DNA of 64,000 bases from Lachnospiraceae bacterium (GTDB taxonomy: Bacteria > Bacillota > Clostridia > Lachnospirales > Lachnospiraceae). Both the position numbers and the translations under genes were made by a program. The DNA is taken from the NCBI GenBank assembly GCA_014804795.1, contig JAAUZC010000023.1:208455-272454 (forward strand). Direction: 5' to 3'. Shown here piece after piece: positions 11,718 through 20,677 of this stretch. The notes beneath the pieces are model-generated. The model worked only from the letters and a program-made list of their open reading frames with translations. It did no database searches and was not told the DNA's origin. The first letter of the stretch is position 1. Each line of letters opens with the position of its first letter.

Positions 11718-11768
11718 AATGGTATGTGCAGAAAATCGTTATTACTATGAAAAAAAGTTTTTTATGCT

Positions 11769-11978
11769 ATGAAAAGTATGATGATTTGGTTGATTAAAGT
11801 TTATAGAAAGTATTTATCACCTCTGAAAAGTACAAAATGCCCATATTATCCGAGCTGCTCATCATATGGTCTGGAGGCAATAGAAAAATACGGAGCATTA
11901 AAAGGAGGAATGTTGGCTTTATGGAGGATTTTGAGATGTAATCCTTTTTCTAAGGGTGGATATGATCCTGTTCCTTAA
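11769..11978 (+). CDS. yidD: Membrane protein insertion efficiency factor YidD
   Basis: 69 residues. The conserved block [22 protein letters not shown] with its cysteines, then GLEAIEKYG, and GGYDPVP at the end are diagnostic. It has an amphipathic N-terminal helix and sits at the inner face of the membrane, helping YidC insert proteins. No strong Shine-Dalgarno is seen; an in-frame ATG three codons further in is possible. Order rnpA-yidD-yidC is conserved. Confidence 0.95.
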   Translation: MKSMMIWLIKVYRKYLSPLKSTKCPYYPSCSSYGLEAIEKYGALKGGMLALWRILRCNPFSKGGYDPVP

Positions 11979-12006
11979 AGAGCCGGCAAAAAAGTAAGGA
12001 GGCTAA

Positions 12007-13299
12007 ATGTCAAATATTTTATTAACACAATATCAGGGTATGTTTATAGGCCCGATTGCAAAAATACTTGGTTATTTAATGGAAGGAATTTTTTATGTGC
12101 TGGACCTGATCAACATTCATAATTCCGGTCTTTCCATTATTTTATTCACAGTAGTCATTTATCTTTGTCTGACGCCGCTTACCTATAAGCAGCAGAAATT
12201 TTCAAAGCTTCAGGCAAAGATGAGTCCTGAGATTCAGGCAATTCAGGCAAAATATAAAAATAAAAAAGATCAGGATTCTGTAATGGCCATGAATCAGGAA
12301 ACACAGGCTGTTTATGCAAAATATGGTGTTTCTGCTTCGGGAAGCTGTGTGCAGCTCCTGATTCAGATGCCTATTCTGCTTTCTTTGTATCGTGTAATTT
12401 ATGCGATTCCTGCATATGTTGCATCGGTAAAGGAAGTATTTTTCCCTTTTGTTGATAAGCTTATCGCCCAGAAAGGCAGCGCTGAATTTATTCAAAATTT
12501 TTCAAATGCGGGAATGTATGCAAAGCAGTTTGAAAATGAAAATTTTATAAGCGGTGTAACAAGCTATATCCAGAATACTTATATTGATGTATTAAACAGG
12601 GCAAGTACGGCGGATTGGCTGAGTTTGAAAGCAGAGTATCCTTCTCTTACAACAGAGATAGATGCAACAATGGCTTCTCTTGGTAAATATAATAACTTTT
12701 TAGGATTAAATATAGCAAACTCTCCTTCTTTTATTATTAAGGATGCTTTTTCAAACGGATCATACTTGCTTGTAGTCGGAGCAATTTTAATTCCTTTTCT
12801 TGCTGCTGCTACACAGTGGATCAATACAAAGCTTATGCCCACTCAGACGAACAGCGGAAATGAACAGGCCGATCAGATGGCTGCTCAGATGAAGATGATG
12901 AATACGTTTATGCCTATTATGTCTGCAGTTTTCTGTTTTACGCTTCCTGCAGGTATGGGTATCTATTGGATTGCCGGTGCGGTGATCAGAAGTATTCAGC
13001 AGATTGTTCTCAATAAGCATATTGATAAGATGGATTTTGATGAGATTATCGAGAAAAATAAAGATAAAGCTGCCAGAAAAATTGAGAAAAACAAAATACA
13101 GACAGAGAGAATGCAGCAGTATGCTAATGTAAATACAAGAAATATTAATGTAAATAAAACTTCCAATATCAGTGAAAAGGAAAGAGAAGCTGCATTAAAG
13201 AAAGCTAACGAATACTACAGTAAAAATGCAAAACCTGGTTCCATGGCCGCAAAGGCAAATATGGTGCGGGAATATAATGAAAAGAATAACAGAAAATAA
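12007..13299 (+). CDS. yidC: Membrane protein insertase YidC/Oxa1
   Basis: 430 residues with about five membrane segments: near residues 15-55, 112-135, a long periplasmic-facing insert, then 250-275 and 300-335. The short Gram-positive form lacks the large E. coli periplasmic domain. No lipobox cysteine is visible at the N-terminus, unlike many Bacillus SpoIIIJ proteins. The C-terminal 80 residues are highly charged and basic (lysine/asparagine rich), suited to ribosome contact. It inserts membrane proteins alone or with SecYEG. Spaced 15 bases from khpB. Confidence 0.95.
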   Translation: MSNILLTQYQGMFIGPIAKILGYLMEGIFYVLDLINIHNSGLSIILFTVVIYLCLTPLTYKQQKFSKLQAKMSPEIQAIQAKYKNKKDQDSVMAMNQETQAVYAKYGVSASGSCVQLLIQMPILLSLYRVIYAIPAYVASVKEVFFPFVDKLIAQKGSAEFIQNFSNAGMYAKQFENENFISGVTSYIQNTYIDVLNRASTADWLSLKAEYPSLTTEIDATMASLGKYNNFLGLNIANSPSFIIKDAFSNGSYLLVVGAILIPFLAAATQWINTKLMPTQTNSGNEQADQMAAQMKMMNTFMPIMSAVFCFTLPAGMGIYWIAGAVIRSIQQIVLNKHIDKMDFDEIIEKNKDKAARKIEKNKIQTERMQQYANVNTRNINVNKTSNISEKEREAALKKANEYYSKNAKPGSMAAKANMVREYNEKNNRK

Positions 13300-13314
13300 T
13301 CGGGGGAAATAAAA

Positions 13315-13944
13315 ATGGAATTTGTTGAATTTTCTGCAAAGACAGTGAATGATGCTATTATTGAAGCATGTCAGAAATTTACGGTGGCGAGTGAAAAACT
13401 GGAAGTAGAAGTATTGGAAGAGGGTTCTTCCGGATTTTTGGGAATCGGCTCCAGACCTGCTGTTATTAAAGCAAGAGTAAAATCTTCTATTGCGGATACA
13501 GCGAAAGATTTCTTAAACAGTGTTTTTGAAGCAATGAATATGGTCGTTGTTTCCGATGTGAAATATGATGAATATGAAAAGACCATGGATATTGAGTTAA
13601 GCGGCGATGAAATGGGCGTTTTGATCGGAAAAAGAGGTCAGACTTTAGATTCTTTACAGTATCTGGTATCTCTTGTTGTAAATAAGGATACAGAAGATTA
13701 TATCAGAGTAAAGGTTGACACTGAAAATTACAGACAGAGAAGAAAGGAAACATTGGAAAATCTTGCAAAGAATATTTCCTTTAAAGTAAAGAGAACAAAG
13801 AGAGCCGTTTCTTTGGAGCCTATGAATCCTTACGAGAGAAGAATTATTCATTCCGCACTTCAAAATGACAAATATGTAACAACTCATAGTGAGGGAAATG
13901 AGCCCTACAGACATGTGGTTGTTACGATCAAAAGAGAGCGGTAA
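13315..13944 (+). CDS. khpB: RNA-binding protein KhpB (Jag/EloR)
   Basis: 209 residues. Jag N-terminal domain (FSAKTVNDAIIEAC), then a KH domain with the GxxG-type loop LIGKRGQTLDSLQYL around residue 103, then an R3H domain with NPYERRIIHSAL around residue 164. The pair KhpA/KhpB binds RNAs and controls cell elongation in streptococci; the family is always next to yidC. A clear terminator follows, so the rpmH operon ends here. Confidence 0.95.
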   Translation: MEFVEFSAKTVNDAIIEACQKFTVASEKLEVEVLEEGSSGFLGIGSRPAVIKARVKSSIADTAKDFLNSVFEAMNMVVVSDVKYDEYEKTMDIELSGDEMGVLIGKRGQTLDSLQYLVSLVVNKDTEDYIRVKVDTENYRQRRKETLENLAKNISFKVKRTKRAVSLEPMNPYERRIIHSALQNDKYVTTHSEGNEPYRHVVVTIKRER

Positions 13945-14022
13945 ATTTCATTCTCAAAACTGTCGAAAAAGTATTTATTTTTTAAATTGGAGTAAATCAG
14001 TAATATAGAGTAAAATATCAGT

Positions 14023-14055
14023 AATTCGGGCGTCGGAAAGATGCCCGAATTTTTA
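14023..14055 (+). terminator. Terminator after khpB
   Basis: AATTCGGGC and GCCCGAATT form a 9-bp perfect stem over an 11-base loop, with a run of T residues at its end. Confidence 0.88.
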
Positions 14056-14121
14056 TCTGTTCGATTTTATAAAAATAAGTTATAATAGCGGATATGATAG
14101 TATAGAGATTTGGAGATTTTT

Positions 14122-15555
14122 ATGATGACAGATACGATTGCAGCGATTGCGACGGCATTTTCAGAATCGGGAATAGGGATCATCCGCATCAGCGGGGAAA
14201 ATGCTTTTAATATTGCAGATAAAATTTTTTTAAGAAAGAAAGATTTTGAAGAATTTTGTATATTAGAAGATAAATCTGATTTTAAAAATAAAGGTTTTAT
14301 TAAAAATGCAAAAGCGTATACAATGCATTATGGTTATATTCTGGATGGTGAAACTGTTCTTGATGAAGTATTGGTTTCTGTTATGAGAGCCCCGAAAAGT
14401 TATACGGCAGAAGATGTTGTAGAGATAAATTGTCATGGCGGTATTTTCATTTTGCAAAAGATCATGGAACTGGTTATCAGAAATGGAGCCAGGGTTGCTG
14501 AGCCGGGAGAATTTACAAAGAGGGCTTTTTTAAACGGGCGTATGGATCTATCGGAGGCAGAGGCAGTTATGGATCTGATTCAGTCCAAAAATGAATTTGC
14601 CCTGCAGGCTTCGATCGGACAGTTAAAAGGTTCGGTTTCTTCTATTATAAAAAGATTGAGAAGTAAAATTATTTATGAGATTGCTTTTATAGAATCGGCT
14701 TTGGATGATCCGGAAAATTACAGTACGGATGGTTATGGAAAAAAGCTTTTTGCTGTTTTAGAAGAGGTTGAAGGAGAAGTAGAAGATTTAATTATTCATG
14801 CGGATGACGGAAGAATTTTAAAAGAAGGAATTCAGACTGTTATTTTAGGAAAACCGAATGCGGGAAAATCTTCTTTTTTGAATGAGCTGTTGGGAGAAGA
14901 AAAAGCAATCGTCACAGATATTGCGGGAACGACGAGAGATGCTTTGGAAGAAAATATAAAGCTTGGCGGTATCAATCTGCACATTATTGATACGGCAGGT
15001 ATCAGAAAGACGGAAGATACGGTTGAAAAAATCGGTGTGGAGAAAGCAAGAAAATATGCGTCGGAGGCTGATCTTATTGTTTATATTGTGGATTCTTCCG
15101 TAAATCTGGATGAGAGTGATGAAGAGATTTTAGAAATTTTGAAAGATAAGCATTTTATAGTGCTTTTAAATAAATCTGATCTGAATACGGCTGTAACCGA
15201 AAAAGAGGTCACAAATAAATTAAAAGATTTTTCTGACTATGAAATTATTAAAATTTCTGCATTGAAACATCAGGGAATAGATGTATTTGAGGAAGCTGTT
15301 AAGAAGATGTTTTTTAATGGAACGATTTCTTTTAATAATGAAGTGATCATTACAAGTATGCGTCATAAGGAGGCTTTACTGGAAGCAAAGGAAAGTATTT
15401 GTATGGTGAAGCAGAGTATTGATGCAGGAATGTCGGAAGATTTTTATTCGATTGATCTGATGAATGCTTATGCGGCGCTTGGCAGGATCATAGGAGAAGA
15501 AGTCGGCGATGATCTTGTGAATGAGATATTTGAGAAGTTTTGTATGGGGAAATAG
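14122..15555 (+). CDS. mnmE: tRNA modification GTPase MnmE
   Basis: 477 residues. The N-terminal tetrahydrofolate-binding domain begins DTIAAIATAFSESGIGIIRISG; the inserted G domain has G1 GKPNAGKSS near residue 239, a G2/G3 region with GTTRDALEE and DTAG, and NKSD as G4; the C-terminus is CMGK, matching the family CxGK motif whose cysteine is typical. With MnmG it makes the 5-carboxymethylaminomethyl group at wobble uridine 34. The ATG at 14122 has GGAG six bases upstream; a TTG four codons earlier is less likely. A possible TATAAT lies at 14081-14086. Confidence 0.96.
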   Translation: MMTDTIAAIATAFSESGIGIIRISGENAFNIADKIFLRKKDFEEFCILEDKSDFKNKGFIKNAKAYTMHYGYILDGETVLDEVLVSVMRAPKSYTAEDVVEINCHGGIFILQKIMELVIRNGARVAEPGEFTKRAFLNGRMDLSEAEAVMDLIQSKNEFALQASIGQLKGSVSSIIKRLRSKIIYEIAFIESALDDPENYSTDGYGKKLFAVLEEVEGEVEDLIIHADDGRILKEGIQTVILGKPNAGKSSFLNELLGEEKAIVTDIAGTTRDALEENIKLGGINLHIIDTAGIRKTEDTVEKIGVEKARKYASEADLIVYIVDSSVNLDESDEEILEILKDKHFIVLLNKSDLNTAVTEKEVTNKLKDFSDYEIIKISALKHQGIDVFEEAVKKMFFNGTISFNNEVIITSMRHKEALLEAKESICMVKQSIDAGMSEDFYSIDLMNAYAALGRIIGEEVGDDLVNEIFEKFCMGK

Positions 15556-15602
15556 ATTTTATTAAGATATACGGTTAAAAATGTAAAAGAGATGTAAATT
15601 TA

Positions 15603-15631
15603 TTGATAATGTGAAAAAAGTGATTTATACT
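15603..15631 (+). promoter_or_regulatory. Promoter of mnmG-rsmG
   Basis: TTGATA (15603-15608) and TATACT (15626-15631) are 17 bases apart in the 119-base mnmE-mnmG gap, giving a start near 15638. Confidence 0.7.
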
Positions 15632-15674
15632 TTGAGGAAGATTAAAAAAGTAATAAATGGACAGAGGTTATAAT

Positions 15675-17621
15675 ATGCCGGAATTTAGAGAAAAAGCAGA
15701 TGTTTGTATTATTGGCGCGGGACATGCCGGATGTGAGGCGGCGCTTGCCTGTGCAAGACTTGGGCTGCAGACAGTTATTTTTACTGTTAATATAGAAAGT
15801 ATAGCAATGATGCCCTGTAATCCGCATATAGGAGGTTCCTCGAAAGGACATCTTGTCAGGGAGATTGATGCGCTTGGCGGAGAAATGGGTAAAAATATTG
15901 ATAAGACTTTTTTACAGTCGAAGATGTTGAACAGGTCGAAAGGTCCGGCTGTTCATTCTTTGCGTTGTCAGGCGGATAAGGCGCAGTACAGCCGTTTTAT
16001 GAGAATGATTCTGGAAAACCAGGAGAATCTGACAATTAAACAGACGGAAGTATGTGAACTTTTATTTGAGGATAGTATTGAGAAAAATACAGAAAATGAT
16101 ATAAAAAATAGATTAGACAGTATTAAGAAAAAAATAGTCGGAGTTAAAATATTGACCGGCGGCATTTATGAATGTAGGGCTGTTATTTTATGTACAGGTA
16201 CTTATTTAAATGCGAGATGTCTTTGCGGAGAAGCTATTACATATACGGGGCCGAACGGAATGCAGTCTTCCACGCATCTCTCCAAAGCTTTGGAGAAGGC
16301 TGGCATTAAACTCAGAAGGTTTAAAACAGGAACACCTGCAAGAATGGACAGACGTTCCATTGATTTTTCTAAGATGGAGGAACAGTTTGGAGATGAAAGA
16401 GTAATTCCTTTTTCTTATGAAACAAATCCGGAAGATGTTCAGATTAAACAGGAATCCTGTTACCTTACTTACACAAATGAAGAGACACATAATATTATAA
16501 GAGCAAATCTTGACAGATCGCCGATTTATGCGGGTGTGATCGAGGGAACAGGTCCGAGATACTGCCCTTCTATAGAAGATAAAGTTGTAAAATTTTCTGA
16601 TAAGAACAGACATCAGGTTTTTATTGAACCGGAAGGAAAATATTCAAATGAAATGTATGTGGATGGAATGTCTTCTTCTTTGCCTGAAGATGTTCAGCTT
16701 GCTATGTATCGGACTGTTCCGGGACTGGAACATTGCAAGATTGTCAGGAATGCTTATGCAATAGAATATGACTGTATTGATCCGGGACAGCTTCAATTGA
16801 CTTTGGAATTTAAACATATAAAGGGTCTTTTTAGTGCCGGGCAGTTTAATGGCAGCAGTGGTTATGAGGAAGCGGCTGCACAGGGGTTGATTGCCGGTAT
16901 CAATGCTGCAAGGGAGATTCAAAATAAGGATCAGATCGTTTTGGATCGTTCGCAGGCTTATATAGGTGTTTTGATCGATGACCTTGTGACAAAGGAAAAT
17001 ACGGAGCCTTATCGTATGATGACTTCCCGGGCGGAGTACAGATTATTGCTGCGTCAGGATAATGCAGATTTAAGGCTCAGAAAAATCGGATATGAAGTAG
17101 GACTTATTTCAAAAGAACAATATGAATATGTCTGTGAAAAACAAAAACAGATAGAGGAAGAAATAAACAGGTTAAAAAAGACAGTAATAGGAGCTTCTAA
17201 GGATATACAGGAGTTTTTGATTTCAAAGGGGAGTTCCCCTCTTAGAACAGGGACAAGTCTCGCAGAAATTATTTGCAGACCTGAATTTACTTATGAGAGT
17301 GTAGCGGAAATTGATAAAAATCGCCCCTTGTTGAGTGAAGCTGTTATCGAGCAGGTCAATATTTCTATTAAATATGAAGGATATATTGAGAGACAGGTCA
17401 GGCAGGTGGAGCAGTTTAAAAAACTGGAAAAACGTTTTATTCCGGAAAACATTTGTTATGAGGACATTTCCGGTATTCGTATTGAGGCAAGACAGAAACT
17501 GGCAAAACACAGACCTGTTTCAATCGGACAGGCTTCCAGAATATCCGGTGTTTCGCCGGCGGATATTTCGGTTCTTCTTGTTTATATAGAACAGATGAAA
17601 GAGAATAGTGAGAAAGGATAA
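15675..17621 (+). CDS. mnmG: tRNA uridine-5-carboxymethylaminomethyl modification enzyme MnmG
   Basis: 648 residues. FAD-binding Rossmann motif [12 protein letters not shown] near residue 14, the GidA signatures [11 protein letters not shown] and [19 protein letters not shown], and the C-terminal tRNA-binding region. MnmG is the flavoenzyme partner of MnmE in wobble uridine modification. The ATG at 15675 has AGAGG seven bases upstream; an in-frame ATG six codons earlier lacks a site. Precedes rsmG, as in most Firmicutes. Confidence 0.96.
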   Translation: MPEFREKADVCIIGAGHAGCEAALACARLGLQTVIFTVNIESIAMMPCNPHIGGSSKGHLVREIDALGGEMGKNIDKTFLQSKMLNRSKGPAVHSLRCQADKAQYSRFMRMILENQENLTIKQTEVCELLFEDSIEKNTENDIKNRLDSIKKKIVGVKILTGGIYECRAVILCTGTYLNARCLCGEAITYTGPNGMQSSTHLSKALEKAGIKLRRFKTGTPARMDRRSIDFSKMEEQFGDERVIPFSYETNPEDVQIKQESCYLTYTNEETHNIIRANLDRSPIYAGVIEGTGPRYCPSIEDKVVKFSDKNRHQVFIEPEGKYSNEMYVDGMSSSLPEDVQLAMYRTVPGLEHCKIVRNAYAIEYDCIDPGQLQLTLEFKHIKGLFSAGQFNGSSGYEEAAAQGLIAGINAAREIQNKDQIVLDRSQAYIGVLIDDLVTKENTEPYRMMTSRAEYRLLLRQDNADLRLRKIGYEVGLISKEQYEYVCEKQKQIEEEINRLKKTVIGASKDIQEFLISKGSSPLRTGTSLAEIICRPEFTYESVAEIDKNRPLLSEAVIEQVNISIKYEGYIERQVRQVEQFKKLEKRFIPENICYEDISGIRIEARQKLAKHRPVSIGQASRISGVSPADISVLLVYIEQMKENSEKG

Positions 17622-17623
17622 AT

Positions 17624-17691
17624 GCAAACAAAAATTCTTTCACTCTTTGTGTTTGCGGCTCAAATAAACGGGTAAGTCTGTTTGCCTGAGC
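17624..17691 (+). other. Two hairpins between mnmG and rsmG
   Basis: First hairpin: GCAAACA (17624-17630) with TGTTTGC (17650-17656). Second: GCTCA (17658-17662) with TGAGC (17687-17691), plus an inner AAAC/GTTT pair. No T-run follows either. Because GTTTGC occurs in both 3' arms, the first 5' arm can pair with either one. This stretch replaces a visible ribosome-binding site for rsmG. Confidence 0.5.
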
Positions 17692-17704
17692 TTTGGTACA
17701 AATA

Positions 17705-18460
17705 ATGGAATATTACAATACAAAAAATTTTCAGGAAAAGTGTCGGAATTTTGGTATTTGTTTATCTGATGAACAAATCGGAAAGTTTATAGAATATTAT
17801 AAACTTTTGTCAGAATGGAATTCTTTTATGAATTTGACTGCTATCACAGATTTTGATGAAGTGATTTTGAAACATTTTGTAGATAGTCTGGCTATTTATC
17901 AGGCAGAAATATTTCAAAAAACATTAAATCAGAAAAAAATAGAAATTTCTCTGATTGATGTGGGAACAGGGGCGGGTTTTCCCGGAATTCCTTTAAAAAT
18001 TGTTTTTGAAGATTTACAGATTATATTGTTGGATTCTTTGAATAAAAGAGTAAATTTTTTAAATACAGTTATTGAAAGATTAGAATTAAAAAATATTAAG
18101 GCGGTTCACGGAAGGGCTGAAGATTTTGCAAGACATGAGAATCATAGAGAACAATATGATTTTTGTGTTTCTAGGGCGGTGGCCAATCTTTCTACTTTAA
18201 CAGAATTATGCATTCCTTTCGTGAAGAAGAATGGTTATTTTATTTCTTATAAGTCAGAAAAAGTAAAGGAAGAATTATCGGCCGGAGAAAAGGCATTGGA
18301 TATTCTTGGCGGAAAGATAGAAGATATATTAGAATATCAATTACCGGATTCAGATATAAGTAGAAGTTTATTGTTGATCAAAAAAGAAAAAAATACACCA
18401 AAGAAATATCCGAGAAAAGCAGGAACACCTGCAAAAGAACCGTTGGGAGGTAAAATTTGA
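17705..18460 (+). CDS. rsmG: 16S rRNA (guanine-527-N7) methyltransferase
   Basis: 251 residues. The S-adenosylmethionine motif DVGTGAGFPGIPLKI lies near residue 80 and is followed by LLDSLNKRVNFL and the catalytic-region VSRAVANL. It methylates N7 of G527 in 16S rRNA; loss gives low-level streptomycin resistance in several species. The ATG at 17705 matches homologue starts; no good Shine-Dalgarno is seen, only the hairpin region. The last 20 residues are basic and low in complexity. Confidence 0.94.
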   Translation: MEYYNTKNFQEKCRNFGICLSDEQIGKFIEYYKLLSEWNSFMNLTAITDFDEVILKHFVDSLAIYQAEIFQKTLNQKKIEISLIDVGTGAGFPGIPLKIVFEDLQIILLDSLNKRVNFLNTVIERLELKNIKAVHGRAEDFARHENHREQYDFCVSRAVANLSTLTELCIPFVKKNGYFISYKSEKVKEELSAGEKALDILGGKIEDILEYQLPDSDISRSLLLIKKEKNTPKKYPRKAGTPAKEPLGGKI

Positions 18461-18501
18461 ATATATGTAAAAATTAAATATACGAAAGGAAATATCTAAT
18501 A

Positions 18502-19020
18502 ATGGATAAAAATATAGGAATTTTGCAGGAAGTGTTAGATTTACTGGAAGATGAAAAAAGAAAGCTTTATGATTTGGTTGATCAGAATGATTTTAGAATA
18601 AAGGAGATAAATTCTTATTTAGAGGATATTACGAAAAAAGAAGAAGATGATTTTAAAGTTTTTTCTCCAAGAAATGTGCAAAATACTTACAGAGAACAAA
18701 TTGAAGCTGATACTTCCGAAAAGAAAAAATATGAAGAAGAAAATGTAGAATATAATAAAAAAATAGAATATTTAAAAATATTGATCGATAAGGTGAATAT
18801 TGTAATTGAAAGTTTACAGATTGAAAAGGGTAGTGAAAAGCAGCAGGTGGCAGATAGTAAAAATGAAACGGGTACAATAAGAAGCTTAGTAAATGAGTCA
18901 GATGATGAAAAAGAACATATAGCACATCAGATTTTGAATTGTGTATCTTTTATTATACCTGATGCCCAGCGTGCAAAGATAGAATTAACTGCACTTGCTA
19001 AAAAAATATCAGAACACTAG
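18502..19020 (+). CDS. Coiled-coil protein resembling the DegS sensor domain
   Basis: 172 residues, highly charged, almost all helix and coiled coil from about residue 10 to 110. Its central part (FSPRNVQNTYREQIEAD, then an alternating lysine/glutamate helix) follows the layout of the cytoplasmic sensor domain of Bacillus DegS, and its end (DDEKEHIAHQI then a helix to the C-terminus) recalls the DegS phosphorylation-helix region, but the motif corresponding to EIHDG with the phosphorylated histidine is absent and no ATPase domain follows. It would be a sensor-like protein without kinase activity. The DegS relation is my inference from pattern, not a search. RBS AAAGGA precedes the start. Confidence 0.6.
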   Translation: MDKNIGILQEVLDLLEDEKRKLYDLVDQNDFRIKEINSYLEDITKKEEDDFKVFSPRNVQNTYREQIEADTSEKKKYEEENVEYNKKIEYLKILIDKVNIVIESLQIEKGSEKQQVADSKNETGTIRSLVNESDDEKEHIAHQILNCVSFIIPDAQRAKIELTALAKKISEH

Positions 19021-19054
19021 ATATTGTAGGATAAAAACAATAATGTAAATCATG

Positions 19055-19092
19055 TAATAGTAAAATGTTTCACGTGAAACATTTTACTATTA
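19055..19092. other. parS: parS site 1 within a 38-bp palindrome
   Basis: Perfect parS TGTTTCACGTGAAACA at 19066-19081. The symmetry continues for another 11 bases on each side, making a 38-bp perfect palindrome. ParB binds parS and spreads to form the partition complex. ParB is encoded at 55717-56619. Confidence 0.95.
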
Positions 19093-19112
19093 TTATTTTA
19101 ACCACAAGATAA

Positions 19113-19128
19113 TGTTTCACGTGAAACA
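19113..19128. other. parS: parS site 2
   Basis: Second perfect TGTTTCACGTGAAACA, 47 bases from the first. Here the flanks are not palindromic. Confidence 0.95.
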
Positions 19129-19158
19129 TTTTGGATACAAGATATTGAATAAAGTTTT

Positions 19159-19197
19159 GTGAAACATATTCTAAAACTGTTAATATCTTGTGAAACA
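19159..19197 (+). other. Two parS half-sites
   Basis: GTGAAACA, the right half of parS, occurs at 19159-19166 and 19190-19197, 31 bases apart, without matching left halves. The remainder of the 352-base gap (19021-19372) is AT-rich and holds only these sites and a promoter. Confidence 0.6.
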
Positions 19198-19301
19198 TTA
19201 TCGAATAAACTAAAAAAATATAGATTAAGTAAAATTTATAATACAAGATATAGTAAAGCTGGTAATATTCTGTTAAAAGTACAAAAAAATAAATCATAAA
19301 C

Positions 19302-19330
19302 TTTACGAAAAAGAAAGAAAATGATATGAT
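19302..19330 (+). promoter_or_regulatory. Promoter of the 19.4-21.7 kb operon
   Basis: TTTACG (19302-19307) and TATGAT (19325-19330), 17-base spacer; four and five matches to consensus. Confidence 0.5.
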
Positions 19331-19372
19331 ATCTTTTGACAGAAATATTAGTAATGCAGGAGGAAAGAACAA

Positions 19373-19906
19373 ATGGGATTATTCTCAAAAAAGCCAAAAG
19401 AGTTGGTTTATGATGCAGCAGATTGTCAGAAAAAAAAAGATATCATGCGCAAAATGTGGAATGAGGCAGTAGAGGACGGAGACAGTTATGAGATTCTCCA
19501 TGCGAGCCAGACATCTTCCAAATTTGAAAAGGGGTTGGTTTTTGATACAAATACTACTACATATTACCATTATATTGTAGGATACCGGAAGAGCGACTGG
19601 AAAGTCGGCCTGGTGCAGATAGACAGAGAACTGACTCAGCATACGGAACCGTATTTTGTGGATATGAGTGCAGTGGTTGGGGTAAATTATCATGCAAAAT
19701 TAAAACAGGCATGGCTTATTTATCGCAAGAATTATGGTGATTATGGCGAGCAGTTTAATATTGATGATACAGGAAGTAAAACAATGGCCGGTATTACAAA
19801 TACGGTTCAGCCGGAAGAAAGAGAAAAATTCCTTGACTTTTTGGAGGAACTGCGCAGCCGTTTGGAAAAAGAAGGACACAAACAGGAGAAGTGGAAAAGA
19901 TCATGA
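19373..19906 (+). CDS. Hypothetical cytosolic protein, first gene of a three-gene operon
   Basis: 177 residues, mixed alpha/beta, no signal peptide or membrane segment, no motif I can place in a family. It has an N-terminal lysine-rich stretch, a central beta-rich part (from TTTYYHYIVGYR through VGLVQIDREL) and an acidic helix at the C-terminus. RBS GGAGG is seven bases from the ATG. Its TGA overlaps the ATG of the next gene by one frame step, so the two are translationally coupled. The next two products are membrane-anchored, which suggests that it serves at the inner face of the membrane, but this is only inference. Confidence 0.75.
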   Translation: MGLFSKKPKELVYDAADCQKKKDIMRKMWNEAVEDGDSYEILHASQTSSKFEKGLVFDTNTTTYYHYIVGYRKSDWKVGLVQIDRELTQHTEPYFVDMSAVVGVNYHAKLKQAWLIYRKNYGDYGEQFNIDDTGSKTMAGITNTVQPEEREKFLDFLEELRSRLEKEGHKQEKWKRS

Positions 19907-20658
19907 TAGGAAGATTTTTTAGAAGTCTAACGAAATTTTCAGGAACACTTTTTGTTATTGATTGTTTTCTTATTGCAGCGTCGATAGTATCAGGAGATTT
20001 TCCGTATATTTTGATGCCATCTCATGATTATAGTTATGTATTGGAAAACGGAATAAAAAACGGTCAGCATATTAAAGGAGAAATTTTTTACAGTATTGAG
20101 GGTTTTGCTTCCAAAGAGAGTTATACCCAGTATGAAACTTACCGGACTGCATCCGAGACAGACGGTTACTATTACGTAATACCGGTAGGGGAATATGGAA
20201 TGGCGGCAATTTATGTACATAAGGATGATGTGGCTGCTATGGAAAGATTAACGGAAGAAACCTACAATTATGTGATGGGCGGTGAAGTACCGCAGACTTC
20301 AATATACTTTGATGGTGTAGTGAAGAAGATGGACAAAGAGTTGGAAGGATTGGAAGACGCTTTCCGGGAAGAACTCGAATATTTAGGGTATACAGAGAGT
20401 GAAGTAGAAGAGATGCTTTCTAATTTCTCAGGTGGAGAATGCCTTGTTTTATCCGGACCAAAAGATATTTCCACTGTATATGTCATGTTTGCAATTGAAT
20501 TTATTATGATTCTCTGGACGATAATTCTGTTTATACGCAATTACAGAGTTGAGCTGGAATGTGACAGATCGAGAGAAAATGGAATGATGAGGCCGGAGGG
20601 TGTGACAAAACAAAATATGTATGAGACTTCTCAGACATATTATTATGTAAATAAGTGA
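19903..20658 (+). CDS. Hypothetical protein with two membrane helices
   Basis: 251 residues. A hydrophobic segment near residues 12-30, an outward domain of about 160 residues with several acidic helices (LEGLEDAFREELEYLG), and a second hydrophobic segment near residues 193-212, then a short charged cytoplasmic tail. The topology would be in-out-in. No catalytic motif seen. The ATG overlaps the upstream stop (ATGA); a GTG four codons earlier is possible. Middle gene of the operon. Confidence 0.75.
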   Translation: MIGRFFRSLTKFSGTLFVIDCFLIAASIVSGDFPYILMPSHDYSYVLENGIKNGQHIKGEIFYSIEGFASKESYTQYETYRTASETDGYYYVIPVGEYGMAAIYVHKDDVAAMERLTEETYNYVMGGEVPQTSIYFDGVVKKMDKELEGLEDAFREELEYLGYTESEVEEMLSNFSGGECLVLSGPKDISTVYVMFAIEFIMILWTIILFIRNYRVELECDRSRENGMMRPEGVTKQNMYETSQTYYYVNK

Positions 20659-20677
20659 AATGACATGGAGAAAGAGT

